Source: Teichococcus rhizosphaerae (GTDB lineage Bacteria; Pseudomonadota; Alphaproteobacteria; Acetobacterales; Acetobacteraceae). From it: a stretch of DNA of 64,000 nucleotides. Shown here one piece after another: positions 54,025 to 64,000 of the stretch (the stretch's first letter is position 1; each line of letters starts with the position of its first letter). The notes below the pieces were generated by a model. The model made no database searches. It was given only the letters and a program-made list of their open reading frames with translations, and had not been told where the DNA came from. A program made the translations under genes and the position numbers. The DNA lies in assembly GCF_002631185.1 (NCBI RefSeq), contig NZ_PDNU01000028.1, positions 1 through 64,000 of the forward strand, in the 5' to 3' direction.

Positions 54025-55178
54025 CCGGCGCCCGTCCCGCCTTGCTCCGCGCGCTCCGCCACATCCTCTTCCGCGCGCTCCGCCACGCCCTCTTCCGCGC
54101 GCTCCGCCACGCCCTCTTCCGCGCGCTCCGCGACGCCCTCTTCCGTGCGCTCCGCGACGCCCGCCTCGGCGAAGGTGGCCATGCCGGCATGGCAGGCGAG
54201 GGCGGCGCGCAGCAGCGGCACGGCGAGGGCGGCGCCCGATGCCTCGCCGAGCCGCATCCCCAGGTCGAGCAGCGGCTCCTGCCCCAGCTCGTCCAGCAGC
54301 CGCGCATGGCCGGCCTCGGCCGAGCGGTGCGCCACCAGCGCGTGATCCAGGCCGCCGGGAGCCAGGCAGGCCAGCGGCGCGGCGGCGGCGGTGCAGACGA
54401 AGCCGTCCAGCAGCACCGGCACGCCACGCCGCCGCGCCTCCAGCGCCGCGCCCAGGATGGCGGCCAGCTCGCGTCCGCCCAGGCGGCGGGCGGCCTCCAG
54501 CGGGTCGGCCAGGGACGCGGCATGGCGCGCCAGGGCCGCGTCGATGGCGGCGCGCTTGCGGTCCAGGCCGGCCGCGTCCACGCCCGTGCCGCGCCCGGCC
54601 CAGGCGGCGCCATCGCCGCCGAACAGCGCCGCCGCCAGCGCCGCCCCCGCCGTGGTGTTGCCGATGCCCATCTCGCCCAGGCAGAGCAGGCCGAGGCCGG
54701 GCTCCAGGGCGGCGGCGCCCTGGTTCAGCGCCGCCAGGAACTCCTCCTCGCCGAGCGCGGGGGCGGCGGTGAAGTCGGCGGTGGGCGCGTCCAGCGCCAG
54801 CGGCACCACGCGCAGCCGGGCGCCTGCGGCCGCGGCGAGCTGGTTGATGGCGGCGCCGCCGGCGGCGAAGTTGGCCACCATCTGCGCCGTCACCGCCGCC
54901 GGATAGGGCGAGACGCCGCGCGCCGCCACGCCATGGTTGCCGGCGAAGACCAGCACCTGCACCCGCTCCAGCACCGGCATGGCGCGGCGCTGCCAGCGCG
55001 CCAGCCAGGCGGCCAGCGCCTCCAGCCGGCCCAGGCTGCCCGGCGGCTTGGTGAGGCGCGCCTGCCGGGCGGCGACGGCGGCGGCGGCGGCCTCGTCGCC
55101 GGCGGGCGGCGCGGTGCAGGCGGCGCGGACGGCCTCCAGGCTGGCAAAGGGAAGCGGGCCGGAAAGGGCGGGCATCAT
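54021..55178 (-). CDS. cobT: nicotinate-nucleotide--dimethylbenzimidazole phosphoribosyltransferase (CobU of Pseudomonas)
   Basis: A 385-residue CobT that makes alpha-ribazole phosphate. Landmarks: [59 protein letters not shown], and the catalytic Glu in [16 protein letters not shown]. The normal protein ends near residue 338 (TFAEAGV). A tail of five 8-residue repeats (GVAERAEE type) plus GGTGAG follows, encoded by a 24-bp tandem repeat. The ATG at 55178 overlaps the cobB stop (ATGA). Confidence 0.93.
   Translation of the reverse strand: MMPALSGPLPFASLEAVRAACTAPPAGDEAAAAAVAARQARLTKPPGSLGRLEALAAWLARWQRRAMPVLERVQVLVFAGNHGVAARGVSPYPAAVTAQMVANFAAGGAAINQLAAAAGARLRVVPLALDAPTADFTAAPALGEEEFLAALNQGAAALEPGLGLLCLGEMGIGNTTAGAALAAALFGGDGAAWAGRGTGVDAAGLDRKRAAIDAALARHAASLADPLEAARRLGGRELAAILGAALEARRRGVPVLLDGFVCTAAAAPLACLAPGGLDHALVAHRSAEAGHARLLDELGQEPLLDLGMRLGEASGAALAVPLLRAALACHAGMATFAEAGVAERTEEGVAERAEEGVAERAEEGVAERAEEDVAERAEQGGTGAG
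54042..54161 (-). repeat. 24-bp tandem repeat, five units, within cobT
   Basis: Five exact-length 24-bp units (120 bases) encode GVAERTEE, three GVAERAEE copies and DVAERAEQ. Units differ at only a few bases, so the expansion is recent or homogenised. The charged Ala/Glu/Arg pattern would favour an alpha-helix. Confidence 0.92.
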
Positions 55179-56506
55179 GGCTCCTGCGCGGCGATGACGT
55201 GGAAGAAGCCGCCGCTGACCCGGCCGCGCCGGCCGCCCCCCGGCCCCAGCGGGGTGCCATGGGCGTCGGCCAGCAGGGCGAGCGGCGGATCGGCACCGGG
55301 CGTGGTCACGGTGGCGTAGTGGAACTCGTGGCCGCGCAGCACGGTGCCGGCGGGGCCGAGCACGCCATCGGCCAGCAGCCGCGCCTCGCGATAGCCGAGA
55401 TTCATCTTCCGCCGCGCGAAGCTGGTGGCGTGGCCGAGCAGGCCGGCCATGGCGTGGCGGGTTCCTTCCGCATCCTCCAGCCCCTCGCCCAGCACCATGT
55501 GGCCGCCGCACTCGCCATGCACCGGACGATGCGCGGCGAAGCGGCGCAGCCCGGACAGGAAGCGGGCGGCGGCGGCGATCCGGCCGGCATGCAGCTCCGG
55601 ATAGCCGCCGGGCAGCCAGCAGGCGTCGCAATCCCCCGGGGGCGGCTCGTCGGCCAGGGGGGAGAAGGGCACCAGCTCCGCCCCGCTCCGCCGCCAGCCC
55701 TCGGCCAGATGGGGGTAGAGGAAGCTGAAGGCCGCGTCCTCCGCCACCGCGACGCGCTGGCCCGGAGGCGGCAGGAGCCGGGGCGCGGGGGTGGGCGGGG
55801 AAGCGGAGGCGGCGCGCAGCGGCACGGCGCCGGCCAGGATGGCGTCCAGGTCGAGATGGGCCTCCGCCAGATCGGCCAGGCGGTCCAGCAGCGCGGGCAG
55901 GCTGCCCAGCTCGCGCGCCTGGACCAGCCCGAGATGCCGCTCCGGCAGGGCGATGGCCGGCTCGCGCGGCAGGGCGCCCAGCACCGGCAGGCCGGCTTCC
56001 GCGATGGCCTTGGCGGCGCCGCGCCGGTGCCGGGGGCTGGCCACGCGGTTCAGCACCACGCCCCCCACCCGCACATCGGGCCGGTGGGTGGCGAAGCCGC
56101 GCGCCACCGCGGCGGCCGATTGCGACTGGCCGGAGATGTCGAGCAGCAGCAGCACCGGCAGGCCGAGCCGCGCGGCGAGGTCGGCGGCGCTGCCATCCCG
56201 GCCCGGCGCGCCGCCGGCGCCGTCGAACAGCCCCATGGCGGATTCGACCAGCAGCAGGGAAAGCCCTTCCGCCGCCGCCCGCGCCGTGGCGTCGAGCAGC
56301 GGGCCGGGCATGGCCCAGCTGTCCAGGTTGGGGCTGGGGCGGCCGCAGGCGGCGGCGTGGAAGGCGGGGTCGATGTAGTCGGGGCCGGACTTGGCGGCGC
56401 CCACGGCCAGGCCCCGCCGCCGCAGCGCGGCCAGCAACGCCAGGGTCAGGGTGCTCTTGCCGGCGCCCGAGCGGGGCGCCGCGACGATCCATCCGCGCGT
56501 GGTCAT
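55175..56506 (-). CDS. cobB: hydrogenobyrinic acid a,c-diamide synthase
   Basis: A 443-residue CobB/CbiA amidotransferase. The N-terminal P-loop region [21 protein letters not shown] and [24 protein letters not shown] are diagnostic. The C-terminal glutaminase domain has [11 protein letters not shown] and [16 protein letters not shown] with the nucleophile Cys, and GHEFHYATV. It amidates the a and c side chains using glutamine and ATP. The ATG at 56506 precedes the P-loop; a TTG 15 bases upstream is unlikely. It is the first gene of the minus-strand cob operon. Confidence 0.95.
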   Translation of the reverse strand: MTTRGWIVAAPRSGAGKSTLTLALLAALRRRGLAVGAAKSGPDYIDPAFHAAACGRPSPNLDSWAMPGPLLDATARAAAEGLSLLLVESAMGLFDGAGGAPGRDGSAADLAARLGLPVLLLLDISGQSQSAAAVARGFATHRPDVRVGGVVLNRVASPRHRRGAAKAIAEAGLPVLGALPREPAIALPERHLGLVQARELGSLPALLDRLADLAEAHLDLDAILAGAVPLRAASASPPTPAPRLLPPPGQRVAVAEDAAFSFLYPHLAEGWRRSGAELVPFSPLADEPPPGDCDACWLPGGYPELHAGRIAAAARFLSGLRRFAAHRPVHGECGGHMVLGEGLEDAEGTRHAMAGLLGHATSFARRKMNLGYREARLLADGVLGPAGTVLRGHEFHYATVTTPGADPPLALLADAHGTPLGPGGGRRGRVSGGFFHVIAAQEP

Positions 56507-56993
56507 GCCGGCCTGCTCCAAGCCCTCCCGTTCCTGCCCCTGGCCCGTGCCGCGCCGGGCGGGCCGGGCGCGGGGCGGCGCGGCTTAGCACGATTCGGCG
56601 CCGCCGCGCGCCACCCGCGCTCCTTCAGCCTGATGCGCCGGGAACACAGTGCAGACGCCAGCGCAGCAATACAGCATAACAACTTGATTTCGCGGGAGCA
56701 CAATCGGTGCCGCCCCTCGTTCTCGCCCTTGCCCTGGCCGGGGGCGTCACGGTATTCAGCGCCGGGCACCACCGCGCCGCCGCCCTGATGCCTTCCGGCC
56801 AGCCCGGCCCCGCCGCCCCAGCGCGCGACCGGGCGGGGCGCCCGGAGCCGCATCCGGTCGCGGCGCCTCCCTGCCCCGGGGCGGGGGCCGGACCGGGAAC
56901 GGGCACGGCCCCGCCGCCCACGCATTCCAGGTTTTCCGCAGCCAGTCCGCGGCCAGTCACCGCGCGGTTTTCAAGAACGGAGAGGAGAGGGGC
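56507..56993. promoter_or_regulatory. 487-base divergent region upstream of cobB and an exported-protein gene
   Basis: No gene is convincingly supported. A 133-codon plus-strand frame from a GTG at 56707 is Pro/Ala/Gly-rich without family features. A locally AT-richer patch near 56655-56700 (GCAATACAGCATAACAACTT) is the likeliest promoter area. No B12 riboswitch core was found upstream of cobB. Confidence 0.4.
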
Positions 56994-57581
56994 ATGGTTC
57001 AGCACCACCCGCTTCCAAACACGCGCCCGACCATGCCCCCCGCCGGGGCGTCGTCCGGCCAGGCTCTTCAGGGGGTCCGCCGCGGCGTGGCGGGGCTGCT
57101 CATGCTGAGCACCCTGTTCGCCTCCACCGCCGCCCTGGCCGCGCCCTTCCGCTGCGCCGACCCCGAGGCGCAGGCGATGTTCGAGCTTTCGGCCCTGAAG
57201 ACGGAGCTGATGGTCGTCGCCACCACCTGCGACACCGAGAAGCCCTACAACGACTTCATCACCCGCTACCGCTCGACGCTGAGCAGCAACGACATGGCGG
57301 TGATCAGGCACTTCACCGGGCGCGACCGCCGCGCCGGCCAGCGGGCGAACGACACCTTCATCACCAACCTGGCCAATGCCCGCGCCCAGGAGGCCAACCG
57401 CGTCGGCGCCGATTTCTGCGCCCGCAACGCGCGGCTGTTCCAGGAAGTGATGGCCCTGCCCTCGCATGCCGAGCTGGCGCCCTACGCCGCCGCCAAGGAC
57501 CTGCTGCCGGCGACCCTGGGCAGCTGCGCCAGCAGCGCCTCCGCCCCCGCTCCCGCCGCCACCCGCCGGGCTGCCCGCTGA
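56994..57581 (+). CDS. exported hypothetical protein with four cysteines
   Basis: A 195-residue protein with an extended N-region and a Sec-type signal (GVAGLLMLSTLFASTAALAAPF). The mature part is mostly helical with four cysteines (FRCADPEA, TTCDTEKPYND, DFCARNARLF, GSCASS) that could form two disulfides in the periplasm. I do not recognise a named family. It is co-transcribed with the following lipoprotein gene (one-base TGATG overlap). The start at 56994 follows GGAGAGGAGAGGGGC; a shorter start at 57033 is possible. Confidence 0.75.
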   Translation: MVQHHPLPNTRPTMPPAGASSGQALQGVRRGVAGLLMLSTLFASTAALAAPFRCADPEAQAMFELSALKTELMVVATTCDTEKPYNDFITRYRSTLSSNDMAVIRHFTGRDRRAGQRANDTFITNLANARAQEANRVGADFCARNARLFQEVMALPSHAELAPYAAAKDLLPATLGSCASSASAPAPAATRRAAR

Positions 57582-58132
57582 TGCGCCTTCATGCTGCCTG
57601 GGCCGCCCTGGCCCTGCCGGCCCTGCTCGCCGCCTGCGCCCAGCCGCAGGGCACGCCGGCCGCCCGCTCCACCCGGCCGATCTACGCGGCCGACCTGCAG
57701 GGGGGGGCCCAGCTCTGCACCGTGCAGGACGAGCCGAGGCTGGTCGATGCCCAGCAGACCGAAGTGCCGATGACCGTGCGCAACGATGGCGGCTGGTGCG
57801 GCGTGCGGGTTTCCCGCCCCGGGCCGGAGCCGTTCGACGCCGGGCTGCTGACCAGCCGCCCCGCGCGGGGCCGCGTGCATGTCCACAGCGTGGGCGACTG
57901 GACGCGCATCGACTACACGCCGGACCCGGGCTTCTCGGGCACGGACAGCTTCGTGGTGCGGCTGCTGCCCGGCTCCACCAGCGTGAAGGTGAACGTGACG
58001 GTCGAGCCCGGCGCCGCCGCGGCGACGCCCGCCGCCGTCACCCCGCGCGTGTCCGCGCCGCCGGCCAGCGCCACGCCCGCCCGCAGCGCGGCGCCGGCGC
58101 GCAACGCGGCGCCCGCCCGCCGCGCGCGCTGA
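57581..58132 (+). CDS. putative lipoprotein with Ig-like domain
   Basis: A 183-residue protein with a lipobox (ALPALLAAC, lipidated Cys at residue 19). A single cadherin/Ig-like beta-domain follows, containing RVHVHSVGDWTRIDYTPDPGFSGTDSFVV, a repeat type found in bacterial surface proteins. The C-terminal 45 residues are Ala/Pro/Arg-rich and low complexity, possibly a peptidoglycan- or membrane-spanning tail. It overlaps the previous gene by one base, and a strong hairpin follows. Confidence 0.75.
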   Translation: MRLHAAWAALALPALLAACAQPQGTPAARSTRPIYAADLQGGAQLCTVQDEPRLVDAQQTEVPMTVRNDGGWCGVRVSRPGPEPFDAGLLTSRPARGRVHVHSVGDWTRIDYTPDPGFSGTDSFVVRLLPGSTSVKVNVTVEPGAAAATPAAVTPRVSAPPASATPARSAAPARNAAPARRAR

Positions 58133-58140
58133 CCCGGACC

Positions 58141-58167
58141 GGCCGGCGGGAACCCTTCCCGCCGGCC
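58141..58167. terminator. hairpin between convergent lipoprotein and GNAT genes
   Basis: Perfect 12-bp stem GGCCGGCGGGAA / TTCCCGCCGGCC with loop CCC, filling nearly the whole 39-base gap between the two stops. Probably a bidirectional terminator; no long T-tract is present. Confidence 0.7.
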
Positions 58168-58171
58168 GCGC

Positions 58172-58642
58172 CTACCCGGCCGGAGATGCCGCCAGCAATT
58201 CCGCCGGGGCCACCATGAAGACGCGGCGGAACCCCTTCTCCTCGCGCCGCTCCAGCTCCGCAAAGCCGAGCCGGGCATAGAAGGCGAGGTTGCGCTCCAT
58301 CCGCTCATTGGTCAGCAGCCGCACCTCGGGCAGGCCGCGCCGCAGCGCCTCCCGGGCCACGAAGCGCATCAGCGCGCGGCCGAGGCCGCCCCGCTGCCGC
58401 GCCGGATCGACGGCGACGTTGTCGAGCCAGAGATGGCCGTCCGCCGGCTCCAGCACCAGCAGCGCGGCGAGGCCGCCCTCCTCCGCCTCCAGCACCCAGG
58501 CCTGGCCGGCGGCGATGCGGGCGGCGTAGTCGTCGTCCATGGGCGCCGGGCGGCGGCCGATGAGGGGGACGTAGTCCGCATAGGCCCGCTCGGCCAGGGC
58601 GGCGAGGGCACCCGCCTCCTCCGGCCTGGCGGGGCGGATCAT
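58172..58642 (-). CDS. GNAT family N-acetyltransferase
   Basis: A 156-residue GNAT acetyltransferase. The acetyl-CoA binding segment VAVDPARQRGGLGRALMRFV (motif A, Q/R-x-x-G-x-G/A) is clear, followed by LTNERMERNLAFYARLGFAELERR (motif B). The substrate is not predictable. Its ATG overlaps the tldD stop (ATGA), so it is the last gene of the ctaA-kinase-tldD-GNAT operon. Confidence 0.9.
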   Translation of the reverse strand: MIRPARPEEAGALAALAERAYADYVPLIGRRPAPMDDDYAARIAAGQAWVLEAEEGGLAALLVLEPADGHLWLDNVAVDPARQRGGLGRALMRFVAREALRRGLPEVRLLTNERMERNLAFYARLGFAELERREEKGFRRVFMVAPAELLAASPAG

Positions 58643-60062
58643 ACCGCCGTGCCGCCGATGGTCAGGCCGTTCATCTTCAGCGTCGGCTGGCCGACGCCCA
58701 CCGGCACGCCCTGCCCCTGCTTGCCGCAGGTGCCGATGCCCGGGTCGAGCGCCATGTCGTCGCCGATCATGGAAACCCGGGTCAGCGCCTCCGGGCCGTT
58801 GCCGATCAGCATGGCGCCCTTCACCGGCGCGCCCACCCTGCCATCCTCGACCAGATAGGCCTCGGACATCGAGAAGACGAACTTGCCGCTGGTGATGTCC
58901 ACCTGCCCGCCGCCGAAATTCACGCCCCAGATGCCGCGCTTCACGCTGCGCAGGATCTCCTCCGGCGCCTTGTCGCCGCCCAGCATCACGGTGTTGGTCA
59001 TGCGCGGCATCGGCGCGTGGGCGTGGCTCTGGCGGCGGCCGTTGCCGGTGGCGGCCACCCCCATCAGCCGGGCGTTCTGCCGGTCCTGCAGGAAGCCCAC
59101 CAGGATGCCGTCCTCGATCAGCACGGTGCGGCCGGAGGGGGTGCCCTCGTCATCCACCGTGAGGCTGCCGCGGCGGCCGGGGATGGTGCCGTCATCCACC
59201 ACCGTGACGCCTGGCGCCGCGATCCGCTGGCCCATCAGCCCGGCGAAGGCGGAGGTGCGCTTGCGGTTGAAGTCGCCCTCCAGCCCGTGGCCGATCGCCT
59301 CGTGCAGCAGGATGCCGGGCCAGCCGGGGCCGAGCACCACCTCCATCTCGCCCGCCGGGGCGGGGATGCTGTCGAGGTTCAGCACGGCCTGGCGCAGCGC
59401 CTCGTCCACCGCCGCCCGCCACACCGGCGCCGCCACCACCCGGCCGTAGTCGAAGCGGCCGCCGAGGCCGTGGCTGCCGCTCTCGCGCCGGCCGCCCTGC
59501 TCCACCACCACCGAGACGTTGAGCCGCACCAGCGGGCGGAGGTCGGCCACCCGCTCGCCGCCCGCGCGCAGGATCTGCACCGCCTGCCATTCGCCGGTCA
59601 GGCTCGCCATCACCTGGGTCACGCGGCTGTCGCGGCCGCGCGCATAGGCGTCGATCTCGGCCAGCAGCGCCGTCTTGGCGGGGAACTCCAGGGCCGAGAG
59701 CGGGTTGGCGTCGTCGTAGAGACGGGCATTGGTGGCGCGCGGCGCCACGGCGAGGCGGCCGGAATGCCCGGCCGCCACGGCGCGCACCGTGCCGGCGGCG
59801 CGGGCCAGCGCCGCCTCGGAGATCTCGCCGCCATGCGCGTAGCCCGCCGCCTCGCCGGCCACGGCGCGCAGGCCGAAGCCGCGCGTGGCGTCGAAGCTGG
59901 CCGAGCGGATGCGGCCATCGTCGAGGCTGATCGCCTCGCTTTCCACGTATTCCAGGAACAGCTCGCCATCCTCGGCGCCGGCCAGCGCCTCCGCGAGCCG
60001 GCGCTCCGCCGCGGCGCGGTCGAGGTCGCGGAAGAACAGCCGGTCGGTGGTCTCGATCGCGC

Positions 60063-60066
<4 letters not shown>
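58639..60066 (-). CDS. tldD: metalloprotease TldD
   Basis: A 475-residue TldD. The metal-binding HEAIGHGLEGD motif is near residue 254, with GIWGVNFGGGQVDITSGKFVFSMSEAYLVEDG in the C-terminal half. TldD works with TldE (PmbA) as a heterodimeric protease that processes small peptides and modified peptide substrates. No tldE is in the window. Its start overlaps the stop of the upstream histidine kinase by 4 bases, coupling their translation. Confidence 0.95.
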
Positions 60067-62360
<2,294 letters not shown>

Positions 62361-62382
62361 GGCTCACTCATGGTGGAGGGGG

Positions 62383-63453
62383 TCATCTGGCGGGCATCCG
62401 GGGCGGCCTCAGCATGTGCAGCGCCACCAGCGCCGCGGTGAGGACGCCCACCGCGGCCGTCTGGTGCAGCGTGCCGAGCCAGACCGGCACCACCATCAGC
62501 AGCGTGGCGACGCCGAGCGCGTATTGCAGCGCCACCACGGCGCCCAGCGCCAGCAGGGCGGCGCGGGCGGGGCCGGCCGGCAGGGCGCGCGCGCCCCAGG
62601 CGGCGGCGGCGAGCGCGGCCAGGCCGGCCAGGGTGGCGAGCAGGCGGTGGTTGAACTGCACGGCGGCGATGTTGGCGGTCAGGTTCCGCCAGAAGGGCGA
62701 GAGCTGGGCGTAGCCCTCGGGGACGAGGCGGCCATCCATCAGCGGGAAGGTGTTGTAGGTGAGGCCGGCGCGCAGCCCGGCGACGAAGCCGCCGGCCAGC
62801 ATGGCCAGCACCAGCAGCCCGGCGGTGGCGTGCACCAGCCGGCGCAGCCCGGCGGGCCGGCGCGGCCCGGTCCGCTCCGGCCGCAGCAGGCCGAGCGCCG
62901 TCCAGAGCACCATGCCGTAGAGCACCAGCGCCAGCCCCAGATGCAGCACCAGCCGGTAGGGGGAGACGGCGGTGCGGTCCGCCTCGAAGCCGGAGGCGAC
63001 CATGAACCAGCCCACCGCCCCCTGCAGCCCGCCCAGCGCGAAAAGCAGCAGCAGGCGCGGCTTCAGCCCGGCGGGGATGCGCCCGCGCACCCAGAACCAG
63101 ACCAGCGGCAGCAGGAAGGCGAGCCCGATCAGCCGGCCCCAGAGCCGGTGCGCCCATTCCAGCCAGAAGATCCGCTTGAAGCCCTCGATGCCGAAGCCGC
63201 GGTTGACCAGCTCGTATTGCGGAATGGTGCGGTAGAGGTCGTAGAGGCGCTGCCACTCGGCCTCGCTGAGCGGCGGCAGGGTGCCGGAAAGCGGCGCCCA
63301 TTCCATGATGGAGAGCCCGGAGCCGGTGAGCCGCGTGGCGCCGCCAAGCGCCACCATGGCCCAGATGAGGCCGGCGACGCCGAGCAGCCACCAGGCGATG
63401 GGGCGGCGGTCGTCCTGCCGGGCGGAACGGGGAGGGTGCGGATCGAAAGGCAT
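62383..63453 (-). CDS. ctaA: heme A synthase
   Basis: A 356-residue CtaA/Cox15 with about eight helices. The family motifs GGATRLTGSGLSIMEWAPLSGTLPP, FWLEWAHRLWGRLIGLAFLLPL, AVQFNHRLLATLAGL and GTLHQTAAVGVL hold the conserved histidines that bind heme b and substrate. It converts heme O to heme A for aa3-type oxidases such as the one at 20744-24249. It heads a minus-strand operon with the PAS kinase, tldD and GNAT genes. Confidence 0.95.
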   Translation of the reverse strand: MPFDPHPPRSARQDDRRPIAWWLLGVAGLIWAMVALGGATRLTGSGLSIMEWAPLSGTLPPLSEAEWQRLYDLYRTIPQYELVNRGFGIEGFKRIFWLEWAHRLWGRLIGLAFLLPLVWFWVRGRIPAGLKPRLLLLFALGGLQGAVGWFMVASGFEADRTAVSPYRLVLHLGLALVLYGMVLWTALGLLRPERTGPRRPAGLRRLVHATAGLLVLAMLAGGFVAGLRAGLTYNTFPLMDGRLVPEGYAQLSPFWRNLTANIAAVQFNHRLLATLAGLAALAAAAWGARALPAGPARAALLALGAVVALQYALGVATLLMVVPVWLGTLHQTAAVGVLTAALVALHMLRPPRMPAR

Positions 63454-63697
63454 GGTGGACCCACTCTAGCATATGGTTCGGCGCAAAGGTGGGCCGCGCC
63501 GGGGCATGAGCAATGCAGTGGCGGCAATGCGGCGGCGGCAATGCGGAGTGAGAGGGCGTGGGGGGAGAAGGCGCGGGGAGCGGTGTCGCCCGGGGAGCAC
63601 GCCCTGCCATGCGGGTGGCCCGCCGGGGCTCTGGCCGGGCGTCGGGGCGCGCGCCATGCCTTGTCGGCCCCGCCCGCGGCTGCTACCCCGCGCGGCC
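63454..63697. promoter_or_regulatory. divergent spacer between ctaA and glycosyltransferase
   Basis: A 244-base gap. Near 63465-63480 the minus strand reads CATATGCTAGAG just before the ctaA start, a possible -10 region (TATGCT). The rest is GC-rich with no recognisable site. Confidence 0.35.
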
Positions 63698-64000
63698 ATG
63701 CCGGACCATCCGCGCCCCGCCGCAGCCGAAAGCACCGGCATGAGCCCTGCCGACCCCCATCCCGCCCCCCTCCTCTCGGTGGTCGTCCCCGTGCGGAACG
63801 AGGCGCCCAACATCGCGCCCCTGGTGGCCGAGATCGGCGCCGCCCTGGCCGGCGTGCCGCACGAGATCATCTATGTGGATGACGGCTCGACCGACGCCAC
63901 GGCCGGGGCGCTCGCCGCCCTCCAGGCCACGGTGCCGGCGCTGGTGGTGCTACGGCACGCCGCCTCCTGCGGCCAGTCGGCCGCCATCGTCACCGGCGTG
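63698..64000 (+). CDS. family 2 glycosyltransferase, N-terminal part (window edge)
   Basis: The first 101 codons of a GT2 glycosyltransferase of the dolichyl-phosphate mannose synthase/undecaprenyl-phosphate transferase type. The GT-A start LLSVVVPVRNEAPNIAPLVAEI, the nucleotide-binding EIIYVDDGSTDATAGALAAL and the CGQSAAIVTGV segment (where GKGAAV-like sequence is usual) are present. The C-terminus, including any membrane helices, lies outside. A second in-frame ATG 14 codons later is an alternative start. Confidence 0.88.
   Translation, partial: MPDHPRPAAAESTGMSPADPHPAPLLSVVVPVRNEAPNIAPLVAEIGAALAGVPHEIIYVDDGSTDATAGALAALQATVPALVVLRHAASCGQSAAIVTGV

Noticed and set aside
54042-54161. Short regularly repeated sequence resembling a CRISPR array.
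   Set aside because: Units are directly adjacent 24-bp tandem copies in frame within cobT; there are no spacers and no cas genes.
56707-57108. A 133-codon plus-strand frame starting at a GTG upstream of the exported protein.
   Set aside because: Pro/Ala/Gly-rich with no family features, and it overlaps the start of a better supported gene in another frame.

Overview
This window is a very GC-rich chromosomal stretch with no rRNA, tRNA, phage or transposase genes. The gene content points to an aerobic alphaproteobacterium of the Acetobacteraceae/Roseomonas type: Bug-type tripartite tricarboxylate transporters, aerobic cobalamin synthesis (CobG, CobN, CobHIJKLM), an aa3-type oxidase with fused subunits I and III, and a glucosylglycerol operon. 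The taxon is an inference from content; no marker gene is present.

Layout. (1) 1-10349, minus strand: an acyl-CoA degradation operon. In transcription order it has an NDP-forming acyl-CoA ligase, a MaoC hydratase, two acyl-CoA dehydrogenases, an orphan Bug-type binding protein, a thiolase-like protein with a DUF35 partner, an SDR dehydrogenase and an MmgE/PrpD protein, followed by the start of one more gene. (2) 10616-16142: a beta-lactamase-fold hydrolase, then mntR divergent from a four-gene Mn/Zn/Fe ABC importer with a candidate MntR operator between them. (3) 16233-18659: a Suv3-like RNA helicase. (4) 18913-24593: a terminal oxidase cluster (CtaG-type assembly factor, CopD/HemJ-like protein, CoxB with a cytochrome c domain, CoxA-CoxC fusion, small membrane protein). 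(5) 24630-28019: a Fur-type palindrome between a small ORF and a complete TctC-TctB-TctA importer. (6) 28042-30077 cobalamin genes cobD and cbiB. (7) 30428-33851 gpsA, a HAD phosphatase and ggpS for glucosylglycerol. (8) 33911-36505 cobU-cobO-cobQ. (9) 36625-39736 a ProVWX betaine importer. (10) 40226-51997 a cobalamin riboswitch followed by a DUF1636 gene, cobW, cobN, cobG, cobH, cobI, cobJ, a cobL-cobE fusion and cobM, with cobK antisense inside the run. (11) 52102-56506, minus: cobB-cobT-cobS-cbiD. (12) 56994-58132 two exported proteins. (13) 58172-63453, minus: ctaA, a PAS histidine kinase, tldD and a GNAT gene. (14) 63698 onward: start of a family 2 glycosyltransferase.

The cobalamin genes cover most steps from precorrin-2 to cobalamin. 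CbiD is present and no CobF is seen. The cobaltochelatase subunits CobS/CobT (Pseudomonas naming) are not in the window. The synthesis and uptake modules for compatible solutes (ggpS, proVWX) lie on either side of cobU-cobO-cobQ.

The most unusual feature is a two-hairpin palindromic element found at 27973, 45473 and (inverted) 50804. Arms covary between copies and the flank is conserved. Each copy is at least partly translated: it supplies the TctA C-terminus, the CobG N-terminus, and the linker that joins CobL to CobE. Simpler hairpins of related design occur at several gene ends. Other oddities are a 5 x 24-bp in-frame tandem repeat at the end of cobT, a Gln replacing the expected K-channel Lys in CoxA, a 15-G run, and mutually exclusive hairpins before cobN.
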